From NCBI GenBank assembly GCA_904502165.1, contig CAJGDB010000089.1, positions 1 to 7,730 on the forward strand: a stretch of DNA of 7,730 bases. Direction: 5' to 3'. Below, one piece after another: positions 1 to 5,209 of this stretch. Under the pieces are notes generated by a model. That model worked only from the letters and a program-made list of their open reading frames with translations. It searched no databases and was not told where the DNA came from. Numbering within the stretch: the first letter of the stretch is position 1; every line of letters begins with the position of its first letter. This stretch comes from an uncultured Akkermansia sp. (GTDB taxonomy: Bacteria; Verrucomicrobiota; Verrucomicrobiia; Verrucomicrobiales; Akkermansiaceae). Made by a program: the position numbers and the translations under genes.

Positions 1-34
1 AGGAAACGGTAGTCTTGTCTTTGGTGTTTTCCAT
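1..34 (-). CDS. 5' end of a minus-strand gene (partial, unidentified)
   Basis: Read on the minus strand, an ATG at 34-32 opens a frame that stays open to the window edge and gives MENTKDKTTVS. This hydrophilic start resembles a cytoplasmic protein. An extended -10-like element lies upstream at 75-67, which would leave a leader of about 26 bases without a Shine-Dalgarno sequence. Only 11 codons are visible, so neither product nor family can be named. The call rests on the open frame, the divergent layout and the otherwise empty intergenic region. Confidence 0.4.
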   Translation of the reverse strand, partial: MENTKDKTTVS

Positions 35-66
35 GGTGAGATTGTGAGTTTGGTTTTGGCGAATTA

Positions 67-75
67 ACTATACCA
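67..75 (-). promoter_or_regulatory. Extended -10 element for the minus-strand gene
   Basis: The minus strand reads TGGTATAGT from 75 to 67, which is TGn followed by a 5/6 match to TATAAT. The predicted start of transcription is near 60, about 26 bases before the ATG at 34. No good -35 hexamer is found at 16-18 bp. An extended -10 can work without one, and the inverted repeat at 88-111 occupies that place instead. Confidence 0.35.
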
Positions 76-87
76 TCTCTTCTTCTG

Positions 88-111
88 GAGAGCACCTTTT
101 TTTGTGCTCTC
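88..111. repeat. 8-bp-arm inverted repeat between divergent genes
   Basis: GAGAGCAC (88-95) and GTGCTCTC (104-111) are perfect complements, separated by an 8-base loop consisting of C and seven T. No T-run follows the stem on either strand and no gene ends here, so a terminator is unlikely. It overlaps the -35 region of the minus-strand promoter and lies about 50 bp upstream of the plus-strand promoter. An operator role is therefore possible but unproven. Confidence 0.5.
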
Positions 112-160
112 GCCGTGTCGCATTTAATTTTGCCATTCTCAGTTATTTTTCAGCGTTTTC

Positions 161-189
161 TTTACAATACGGGTATTCTGTGCTATACT
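161..189 (+). promoter_or_regulatory. Sigma-70-type promoter of the 218-865 lipoprotein gene
   Basis: TTTACA (161-166, 5/6 match) and TATACT (184-189, 5/6 match) are separated by 17 bp, and a TGC just before the -10 makes it extended. Transcription is predicted to start near 196, giving a leader of about 22 bases. The only purine-rich stretch (AAGG at 213-216) is one base from the ATG, too close for a normal Shine-Dalgarno site. Confidence 0.7.
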
Positions 190-217
190 CCAGCATATAG
201 AATACTTTCCATAAGGT

Positions 218-865
218 ATGAAGCAATTCTCTTTATTGATTCTCAGCGCTCTGTGTTTTTTTTCACTTCCTTCCTGCAGTGTCCGCACCCATGAGGTGAT
301 TGCCGACCATGCCCGAAGCGGCCAGGCTATCCTGGTTCCTCTGGAAAAACCTGTTCTGTGCCAGGTAGGGGAGCAGTGGTATCTGCAGGGCGGCAGGACT
401 TATATTGAGCGCCGCAATCGTCCCTGTATCCAGAAAGAGAAAAACCCGAAAAGGAACGTCCATCCGGAGCGCTACAACCTGGCAGATGATGAGTTCGAGC
501 CCGTCTACGCTGCCATACCCCAGGAGATGGCAGAGCGCCTCATGAAGGAGAACTACACGCATTCTGATGCCATCAGCTTCATCAACCGCCGATGGCTCCA
601 GAAACTGCCGGAAGGCAACGTGAAGAAATGGCAGACAAGGGCCGTTGCCCCGGCTTATTTCCGCAACATGTCTTCCCATCGTCTGATTCAGACGGAGCAT
701 GAAAGCTTCCTGCTGGCCCGTATCGGGGAAATGACAGCAGACTTCAGCTCTGTCTATATGTATCCTCTGGCTGGTCTCAGTGCCATTTTCATTGATATAC
801 CCGGCAGCATCATCATCGGTCCCCCTGTCACCAAGGTGGAAGTCGCCGAGGCTGAGGAGCTTTAA
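218..865 (+). CDS. Predicted lipoprotein of unknown function
   Basis: The product is a 215-residue secreted protein. Residues 1-20 form a lipoprotein signal peptide: a short basic start (MK), a hydrophobic core, and a lipobox-like SLPSC with the acylated Cys at position 20. The Pro before Ser is unusual in a lipobox. The mature part has two Cys (48, 70) that could form a disulfide. Its middle is basic and charged, and it ends in a hydrophobic stretch at about 180-202 (YPLAG...IDIPGSIIIGP). That tail loosely recalls the Tyr-Pro...Asp-x-Pro pattern of small YceK-type lipoproteins, but I do not assign the family. The ATG at 218 fits the promoter at 161-189. The gene appears to stand alone, with a hairpin at 961-995 as a possible end of transcription. 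Function is unknown; lipoprotein status is fairly secure. Confidence 0.8.
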   Translation: MKQFSLLILSALCFFSLPSCSVRTHEVIADHARSGQAILVPLEKPVLCQVGEQWYLQGGRTYIERRNRPCIQKEKNPKRNVHPERYNLADDEFEPVYAAIPQEMAERLMKENYTHSDAISFINRRWLQKLPEGNVKKWQTRAVAPAYFRNMSSHRLIQTEHESFLLARIGEMTADFSSVYMYPLAGLSAIFIDIPGSIIIGPPVTKVEVAEAEEL

Positions 866-891
866 TCTACTGATAATGAATATTATATCAT

Positions 892-1059
892 ACTTATTCA
901 CAATAATGGTGAATAAGTGGGTTAATAAGTTGTCAATGGAGTTACCAATAACTATTCTTCACTGGTTGGGACTATGTTCTCAACCAGTTTATTTACCGGG
1001 TATGTATTATCATTTCTGCTCATAATAAACAACTTACAAACTTTATTAACTTATTCACA
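892..1059. other. AT-rich intergenic segment with DnaA-box matches
   Basis: The gene-free stretch 866-1174 is clearly more AT-rich than its neighbours. TTATTCACA occurs at 894-902 and 1051-1059, both exact matches to the DnaA-box consensus TTATNCACA. A one-mismatch copy lies inverted at 909-917. The first and inverted copies form a 10-bp hairpin (892-901 with 909-918, loop of 7). The segment 909-928 (GTGAATAAG...TTAATAAG) is roughly the reverse complement of 1040-1057, making a larger imperfect inverted repeat. This could be a DnaA-binding or regulatory region, or chance in AT-rich DNA. No replication gene is in the window. Confidence 0.4.
961..995 (+). terminator. Terminator-like hairpin downstream of the lipoprotein gene
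   Basis: ACTGGTTG (961-968) pairs perfectly with CAACCAGT (981-988). One more G-C and one G-T pair extend the stem inward to 10 pairs with an 8-base loop. The right arm runs into TTTATTT on the plus strand, as in a Rho-independent terminator. It lies about 95 bases after the lipoprotein stop, and the stem is only moderately GC-rich, so efficiency is uncertain. Confidence 0.45.
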
Positions 1060-1139
1060 GGGTAGATGATGATGAATTTCTATCTATACTGTATAAGCAT
1101 CATTGAAACAGAAAAAAAGACAGTACCGCTGCGCTCATC

Positions 1140-1167
1140 TTGACAGACCGCCATTGCCTGCTACAAT
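1140..1167 (+). promoter_or_regulatory. ribD promoter abutting the start codon
   Basis: A perfect TTGACA (1140-1145) is followed after 16 bp by TACAAT (1162-1167, 5/6 match), with an extended -10 TGC just before it. The predicted transcription start is 1174-1175, coinciding with the A of the ribD ATG. This implies a leaderless transcript and argues against the longer frame opening at the TTG at 1103, which would run through the promoter. Confidence 0.7.
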
Positions 1168-1174
1168 ACCCCGC

Positions 1175-2212
1175 ATGCAACAGCAGGAAGATCAGCAATG
1201 GATGCAGCGTGCCCTGGAACTGGCACGTCAGGGATTAGGCCTCACCAGTCCCAATCCTCCTGTGGGTGCAGTCATCGTACGCGAGGGAGAAATCGTGGGC
1301 GAGGGATTTCATGAAGTGGCAGGGGAAGCTCATGCAGAAGTCCGGGCTATTGCAGATGCCTATGCCCGCGGCAATGCTCCGAAGCTTCCCGGCTCTACCA
1401 TTTATGTGACACTGGAGCCCTGTTCCAGCGTTGGGCGTACAGGTGCCTGCACGACTGCCATCATCAAAGAGGGTATTGCGCGCGTGGTCTATGGCTCCAC
1501 AGACCCCGATATGCGCCACCAGGGCCGCGCTGACGGCATTTTGGCAACTGCCGGGGTATCTGTTACCTCCGGGGTATGTAAAGCGTCTTGTGACCGCTTT
1601 CTGCGCTCCTGGTTTCATGCCGTAATGACCGGTCGCCCCTGGGTGACCGCCAAGGTAGCCGTTACACTTGATGGACGCATGACCCGCCGCCAGAAATTCT
1701 GGCTGAGCGGGGTGGATACATTGCAGTATGCTCACCAGCTCCGGCTGGAGAGTGATGCCATCCTCATCGGAGGCAACACCCTGCGGACCGATAATCCGGA
1801 ACTGACCATCCGCAATCCCTTGAAGACACCTTCACCCCGTAAGCAGCAGCCTTGGCGCATTGTGCTGACCAATAACATGCTTTCGCTTTCGCCTATGTCG
1901 AAGCTTTTTACGGATGCCCACCACAAGCGCACCCTGGTGTGGGAGAACGTGAAGGATTTGAGGGGGCTGCTCAATGAACTCTACACGCGCTATGGAATCG
2001 TCAATCTCATGCTCGAGTGCGGCGGTCGTCTGCTGCGCCGTTTCCTGGAAGAAGGCCTCGTGAATGAATGGATGCAGAGCATCTCTCCCATGGTCGGGGC
2101 AGGGCCTGATTATGTGGTTCCGGGAGATTTCTTACCGCAGGAATTTATCTTTCAGCGTGAGGAAATTATTGAGTGTGAAAGAGATATAATTATCAGAGGA
2201 CGACTCGGCTGA
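1175..2212 (+). CDS. ribD: Bifunctional riboflavin biosynthesis protein RibD (pyrimidine deaminase/reductase)
   Basis: RibD deaminates 2,5-diamino-6-ribosylamino-pyrimidinone 5'-phosphate and then reduces the ribose side chain with NADPH, the second and third steps of riboflavin synthesis from GTP, in the cytoplasm. The 345-residue length is near the usual value of about 360. The N-terminal deaminase half has PNPPVGAVIV, the zinc and catalytic motif HAE (His53, Glu55) and zinc Cys83 and Cys92 in PCSSVGRTGAC with the expected spacing. The reductase half begins near GRPWVTAKVAVTLDGR and has the conserved LRLESDAILIGGNTLRTDNP. The usual family form of the Cys motif is PCSHxGRTPPC, so a His and two Pro are replaced here. 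The ATG at 1175 is chosen over a TTG at 1103 because it matches family N-termini and the promoter sits directly before it. There is no Shine-Dalgarno sequence. Confidence 0.92.
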   Translation: MQQQEDQQWMQRALELARQGLGLTSPNPPVGAVIVREGEIVGEGFHEVAGEAHAEVRAIADAYARGNAPKLPGSTIYVTLEPCSSVGRTGACTTAIIKEGIARVVYGSTDPDMRHQGRADGILATAGVSVTSGVCKASCDRFLRSWFHAVMTGRPWVTAKVAVTLDGRMTRRQKFWLSGVDTLQYAHQLRLESDAILIGGNTLRTDNPELTIRNPLKTPSPRKQQPWRIVLTNNMLSLSPMSKLFTDAHHKRTLVWENVKDLRGLLNELYTRYGIVNLMLECGGRLLRRFLEEGLVNEWMQSISPMVGAGPDYVVPGDFLPQEFIFQREEIIECERDIIIRGRLG

Positions 2213-2215
2213 TAA

Positions 2216-2235
2216 ATTGTTCCATATGGAACAAT
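2216..2235. repeat. Perfect 20-bp palindrome after ribD
   Basis: ATTGTTCCATATGGAACAAT is its own reverse complement, starting 4 bases after the ribD stop. As RNA it could form an 8-bp stem with a 4-base loop, but no U-tract follows, so it is a poor intrinsic terminator. It ends 6 bp before the candidate -35 of the lipoprotein pair, a typical place for a dimeric regulator to bind. No regulator gene is visible in the window. Confidence 0.55.
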
Positions 2236-2240
2236 AAAGC

Positions 2241-2269
2241 TTGCCGGGAAGACCGGGATGATGTAGAAT
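2241..2269 (+). promoter_or_regulatory. Candidate promoter of the tandem lipoprotein genes
   Basis: TTGCCG (2241-2246, 4/6 match) and TAGAAT (2264-2269, 5/6 match) are spaced by 17 bp. Transcription would begin near 2276, downstream of the first ATG at 2268. If the promoter is real, translation would start at the in-frame ATG at 2292. That start gives a compact signal peptide beginning MGLKLC. Confidence 0.4.
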
Positions 2270-3038
2270 GCGCGACCTTCTTTTCGGGCTCATGGGATTG
2301 AAACTGTGTCAGATAGTGTTATGCCTGGCAGCGGCTGCGGGATTAGCCTCCTGCTACCCGCCCCAGATTCAATATCCGTATACAGAAATGGTCTCAAACA
2401 GGCGACTCCAGCTCAAGGATAACCTGATAGCCCTGCTTCCTGTAGAACAGCAACTGCAGCCCGAGGCCCGGCAGGAAGCCACCTGGCTGGCAGATACAGC
2501 CTACAAGGCCGCTGCCGGTATTGCGCGGGTGAATGGTTCCATGTTTCCGGGGTGGATAGGAAATGCTTTCATCAACGCCCGTCTGCAGGACAGAGGCCTG
2601 TGCTGGCATTACCAGCACGACATGTATCGTGAACTTCGGCGGCGGCCTTTGCGTTACTTCCGTATAGGTTGCTGCGTGCGCGACGGCGGCAAGGCCTCTG
2701 AGCATAACTGCGTTTACATTGCAGCCCGGGGGAGCAGCTGGCCGCATGCCTGGGTACTGGATGCCTGGATGTGGAACGGCCGCCTGAAAGTAGATGATGC
2801 CCGGCAGTTGAACCAGAAACGCTGGGCAGATCTTCCCGGTATCTGCCGGGTGCAATCCATATACTACCAGGAAGGTCACATGTGGCCCATTGAGCATTGG
2901 AGTGTCCTGCGGGATGATTCTGGAAATTATGAAGGATACTGGTTGCCGGAGATGAAGTATTCCCCCCAGTATGAACGCATGTATAAGAATATAGAGAAGG
3001 GGAAAATGAAACACCCTGGTATGCTGACCAACTATTAA
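2268..3038 (+). CDS. Lipoprotein with conserved Cys-His-Asp, first of a tandem pair
   Basis: The product has 256 residues. The signal peptide ends in lipobox LASC with acylated Cys29; an alternative start at 2292 (Met9) also leaves a good signal. The mature protein is closely related to the next gene's product. Shared blocks include RQEATWLADTAY (68-79), RGLCWHYQHDM (109-119, Cys112), RELRRRPLR, FRIGCC (Cys135-136), SEH (His146), LDAW (Asp165) and NGRLKVDD. The order Cys at the start of a helix-like segment, then His in a hydrophobic strand, then Asp about 19 residues later resembles the transglutaminase/papain-like fold (GxC...H...D). I infer a possible cell-envelope thiol enzyme, not a proven one. 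The stop is one base from the next ATG, so the two are probably co-transcribed. Not a family I can name. Confidence 0.82.
   Translation: MRDLLFGLMGLKLCQIVLCLAAAAGLASCYPPQIQYPYTEMVSNRRLQLKDNLIALLPVEQQLQPEARQEATWLADTAYKAAAGIARVNGSMFPGWIGNAFINARLQDRGLCWHYQHDMYRELRRRPLRYFRIGCCVRDGGKASEHNCVYIAARGSSWPHAWVLDAWMWNGRLKVDDARQLNQKRWADLPGICRVQSIYYQEGHMWPIEHWSVLRDDSGNYEGYWLPEMKYSPQYERMYKNIEKGKMKHPGMLTNY
2466..2625. repeat. Near-identical DNA blocks shared with the downstream paralogue (copy 1)
   Basis: Two stretches in the first lipoprotein gene, 2466-2497 (32 bp) and 2592-2625 (34 bp), are identical at the DNA level to 3211-3242 and 3343-3376 in the second. The sequence between them is much more diverged. 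They encode RQEATWLADT and RGLCWHYQHDM. The pattern fits a tandem duplication with strong constraint or local gene conversion. Confidence 0.85.
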
Positions 3039-3039
3039 G

Positions 3040-3789
3040 ATGCCTGTATGCCGCACCATGATACTTATGCTGGTGCTGCTGACGGGAGGGATAACCAGCT
3101 GTCAGCAGGCACCGCTACCGGATTATGCCCGGAGCCCCGAGATCGTGCAGAAACGTGCTGAATTGCAGAAAAAACTGCTTGAGTTCCTGCCGGCACACCA
3201 GCAGAATGCTGCCCGGCAGGAAGCCACCTGGCTGGCAGATACCGCATATTGTGGTGCAGCAGCCATTGCGCGTTACAATGACCCCCTGTTCGTCAACTGG
3301 CTCAACAACCGCGTTGTCAATACAAGGTCTCATATACGCCAGAGAGGCCTGTGCTGGCATTACCAGCACGACATGTTCCGCGAGCTGAGAAGGCGCCCTC
3401 TGCGGTTTTTCCGCATCGGCTGCTGCGCGCGCGACATAGGAACCGGAAGTGAACACCATGTCGTCTACCTCACCGGTCGCCGGGAAAAATGGCCCCGCGT
3501 CATCTTGCTTGATGCCTGGTGGTCCAATGGCCGGCTGAAAGTGGATGACACCTGCGACCCTGCGGAATGGAAGGATGATGGAAACGCCGCCCGGAGACTG
3601 GGAAGCATTTACCCCGAAGGTCACCGCCTCCCCCTGGAGCATTGGGCCATGGTGCGCCGGGGCTCCCGTTACAATGATTATGTTTACAGCCATTCCGAGG
3701 AAGCTCAGGAATCTGACCAATGGCACCACATGCAGGAGCAAATGAAGCAGGGAATGGAACGCCGCAAGGGAAAAGTTATTGATTATTAA
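3040..3789 (+). CDS. Lipoprotein with conserved Cys-His-Asp, second of a tandem pair
   Basis: This 249-residue paralogue of the preceding lipoprotein starts one base after its stop. The signal peptide ends in lipobox ITSC with acylated Cys21; the ATG at 3058 (Met7) is a possible alternative start. It conserves the candidate catalytic residues Cys105 (RGLCWHYQHDM), His139 (SEHHVVY) and Asp158 (LLDAW), plus the Cys pair 128-129 in FRIGCC. Both proteins then share NGRLKVDD and a C-terminal EGH...P.EHW block (about 173-182 here). The region before residue 55 and the last 60 residues differ between the copies. This copy ends in a charged, Gln/Glu/Lys-rich tail. The pair may be two components of one envelope function or diverging duplicates. 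A thiol-enzyme role is inferred from residue order only. Confidence 0.82.
   Translation: MPVCRTMILMLVLLTGGITSCQQAPLPDYARSPEIVQKRAELQKKLLEFLPAHQQNAARQEATWLADTAYCGAAAIARYNDPLFVNWLNNRVVNTRSHIRQRGLCWHYQHDMFRELRRRPLRFFRIGCCARDIGTGSEHHVVYLTGRREKWPRVILLDAWWSNGRLKVDDTCDPAEWKDDGNAARRLGSIYPEGHRLPLEHWAMVRRGSRYNDYVYSHSEEAQESDQWHHMQEQMKQGMERRKGKVIDY
3211..3376. repeat. Near-identical DNA blocks shared with the upstream paralogue (copy 2)
   Basis: Blocks 3211-3242 and 3343-3376 repeat 2466-2497 and 2592-2625 exactly, in the same orientation and 745-751 bp apart. Identity extends through third codon positions inside the blocks but not between them. Confidence 0.85.
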
Positions 3790-3845
3790 GAAATCCGAAA
3801 TATTTTACCTATAGTCTCACAAATAGATTATGGTGCATATTTTGC

Positions 3846-3874
3846 TTGCCATTGGAGGCCACTTCCCCTAAACT
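3846..3874 (+). promoter_or_regulatory. Promoter of the RelE/ParE-like gene
   Basis: TTGCCA (3846-3851, 5/6 match) is followed after 17 bp by TAAACT (3869-3874, 4/6 match). Counting seven bases on from the -10 puts the transcription start at 3881, the G of the GTG start codon. An in-frame stop (TAA at 3869-3871) inside the -10 blocks any longer reading frame. Confidence 0.5.
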
Positions 3875-3880
3875 GATGCC

Positions 3881-4270
3881 GTGCAACAAATCGCCTTTAA
3901 TGAAATCAGTGCGGCAGAGGTATCTGCCATTCCGGCCATGAAGCAGCTGAAGCTCTTCTTCTCCTTCAAAGTGGATGAAGACTGCCTCAACGGCACACCG
4001 AAGGACACACGCTTCGGCGTAGTGGAAAGAGCCGGTCGCCGCATTTACCGCTTCCGATCCGACGACGATTACCGCATCTATTTTACCGTAGAAAAGAATG
4101 AAGACGGAGACAACGTGGTCGTAGTGCAGCGCGTGCTGCATGCCGATTCACTCAAGGACTTCTTCTTCCGCAGCGGCATGGGGTCCGACAACGAGGACCA
4201 CAAGCTGGGCAAATCCCGCAGCTTCTGGAAATTGATTGACGACGGCGAGAAAGCCGCCCGTAAGAAGTAA
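3881..4270 (+). CDS. Small RelE/ParE-superfamily-like protein
   Basis: The 129-residue protein has a core that resembles the RelE/ParE toxin fold: YRFRSDDDYRIYFTV at residues 56-70 (compare yRiR.GdYRviY in that superfamily), followed by a strand VVVVQRVLHADSLKDF (about 79-94). An acidic-then-basic tail of about 30 residues ends in KAARKK and is longer than usual for such toxins. GTG at 3881 is the first start after an in-frame stop at 3869; the next candidate is ATG at 3938 (Met20), which would remove an N-terminal helix-like segment. No antitoxin-like gene flanks it: the neighbours are a lipoprotein and an ABC permease. It may therefore be a solitary or housekeeping relative rather than an active toxin. 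The gene is secure; the family call is moderate. Confidence 0.75.
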   Translation: MQQIAFNEISAAEVSAIPAMKQLKLFFSFKVDEDCLNGTPKDTRFGVVERAGRRIYRFRSDDDYRIYFTVEKNEDGDNVVVVQRVLHADSLKDFFFRSGMGSDNEDHKLGKSRSFWKLIDDGEKAARKK

Positions 4271-4275
4271 AGCCA

Positions 4276-4306
4276 TACAGGCAGTCAAGGCATGTTCGGG
4301 CCTGTA
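4276..4306. repeat. 7-bp inverted repeat spanning the first permease ATG
   Basis: TACAGGC (4276-4282) pairs with GCCTGTA (4300-4306) across a 17-base loop containing the ATG at 4292. In RNA this would present or mask that start codon. The right arm overlaps a -10-like TACAAT (4305-4310), whose -35 is poor. A transcript from it would begin near 4317 and could use only the in-frame ATG at 4322. Confidence 0.35.
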
Positions 4307-5206
4307 CAATACCTGGTAAACATGCCCGGTCGTATATCTGCCGTGGCAGGAGTCACCCTCACGCAACTGGTGCGAATGCGCCTGTTCCTGGTGCCTGCCG
4401 TGGTAGCAGTGCTATTTCTGGCTCTGCAATTCATACCCTACCAGGCCAATGTAGGCATTGAATACCAAGGCATCGCGCAGCTGCAGTTCATCAAGGATGT
4501 CAGCATGGGCTGCATGCAGTTATTCGGGCTCATCTTCTGTGTGGCCGCCACCGCGCTGCTCATTCCGCGCGACACCGAGGACCGCATACTATACACCATT
4601 CTCTGTAAACCGGTACCACGCTTTGATTACCTGGCCGGCAAGGCTCTGGGAGTCATCAGCCTGCTCGTGTTCATGATTCTCCTGCTGGATGGGGTGATGA
4701 GCCTGCTGCTCGCCCAGAGGGTAGCCTCCATCAGCGCTGAATTAGGAGCAGCCCTTGCAGCCAATGGCTACAGCCCAGAAGAAGCAGCTCCCTATCTGGA
4801 GCAGGTGAAGGCCGCCGGTAACAGCCTGGATACCCAGCGTGGCATCATGGCCGCTATGCTCGGATACGGAGTACTGACCACCCTCACTTTGCTGATTTCC
4901 TGCTTTACCAGCGGCACTATCGTAAGCATTATCTTCGGGCTGGGAGCATACTTTGTCGGCATGTTCCAGGGGAACCTCTTCGATGCCGCCACCACAGGGC
5001 AGGGGGTTACCACCGCCATGCGCTGGGCCGAGCAGACCTGCGCGGTAGTGCTGCCGGATTTCAGCCTCTTCTCCGTTGCCGATACAGCCAGCGCCGGGGC
5101 AGAGTTGGCCTGGCCGCTGATGGGTAAAATGGCGCTCATAGCCCTGGGATACATGCTGCTGCACCTGCTGACTGCCACCTGGATATTCAGTAAAAAAGAA
5201 TTCTGA
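4292..5206 (+). CDS. ABC-2-type transporter permease
   Basis: This 304-residue integral membrane protein is of the ABC-2/NosY-like permease type. Predicted membrane segments lie near residues 30-48, 74-92, 117-140, 186-206, 209-226 and 278-300. The loop IPRDTEDRILYTILCKPVPRFDYLAGKALG (split here: IPRDTEDR at 91-98, CKPVPRFDYLAGK at 105-117) is the family's 'e...g.....l.kPv.R..yl.GK' signature after the second membrane segment. The C-terminus FSKKEF is also typical. A soluble, probably extracytoplasmic loop lies at about 143-185. The partner ATPase is not in the window, so the substrate cannot be inferred. The start may instead be ATG 4322 (MPGRISAV...). The stop is 3 bases from the next gene, implying coupled translation. 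Confidence 0.82.
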   Translation: MFGPVQYLVNMPGRISAVAGVTLTQLVRMRLFLVPAVVAVLFLALQFIPYQANVGIEYQGIAQLQFIKDVSMGCMQLFGLIFCVAATALLIPRDTEDRILYTILCKPVPRFDYLAGKALGVISLLVFMILLLDGVMSLLLAQRVASISAELGAALAANGYSPEEAAPYLEQVKAAGNSLDTQRGIMAAMLGYGVLTTLTLLISCFTSGTIVSIIFGLGAYFVGMFQGNLFDAATTGQGVTTAMRWAEQTCAVVLPDFSLFSVADTASAGAELAWPLMGKMALIALGYMLLHLLTATWIFSKKEF

Positions 5207-5209
5207 GCC

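Noticed and set aside
183..200. 5-bp dyad CTATA...TATAG over the -10 of the first promoter as an operator
   Set aside because: It is short, and the left arm is simply the -10 hexamer; this is expected by chance.
263..901. Long minus-strand frame (212 codons) opposite the first lipoprotein gene
   Set aside because: It is antisense to a gene with a clear promoter and lipoprotein signal, and its translation has no recognisable domain. The other long minus-strand frames at 2394-3059, 3115-3741, 5701-6771 and 6829-7425 are rejected for the same reason.
780..1025. Open frame of 81 codons overlapping the end of the first lipoprotein gene
   Set aside because: It overlaps in another frame, has no start signals, and its translation crosses the hairpin and AT-rich spacer without protein-like composition.
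1103..1174. Upstream TTG extension of ribD adding 24 residues (MKQKKRQYRC...)
   Set aside because: The extension has no match to RibD N-termini and contains the whole TTGACA/TACAAT promoter, so ATG 1175 is preferred.
866..1174. FMN riboswitch upstream of ribD
   Set aside because: The region is AT-rich and lacks the conserved GC-rich RFN-element blocks. The short gap before the antiporter-ribE unit also shows none.
2216..2240. Palindrome after ribD as an intrinsic terminator
   Set aside because: The stem is AT-rich at its base and is followed by AATAAAGC rather than a run of T, so terminator function is weakly supported.
3798..3850. Terminator or regulatory hairpin after the second lipoprotein
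   Set aside because: Only short, AT-rich, imperfect pairings are present (for example AAATATTT), with no stable stem plus T-run.
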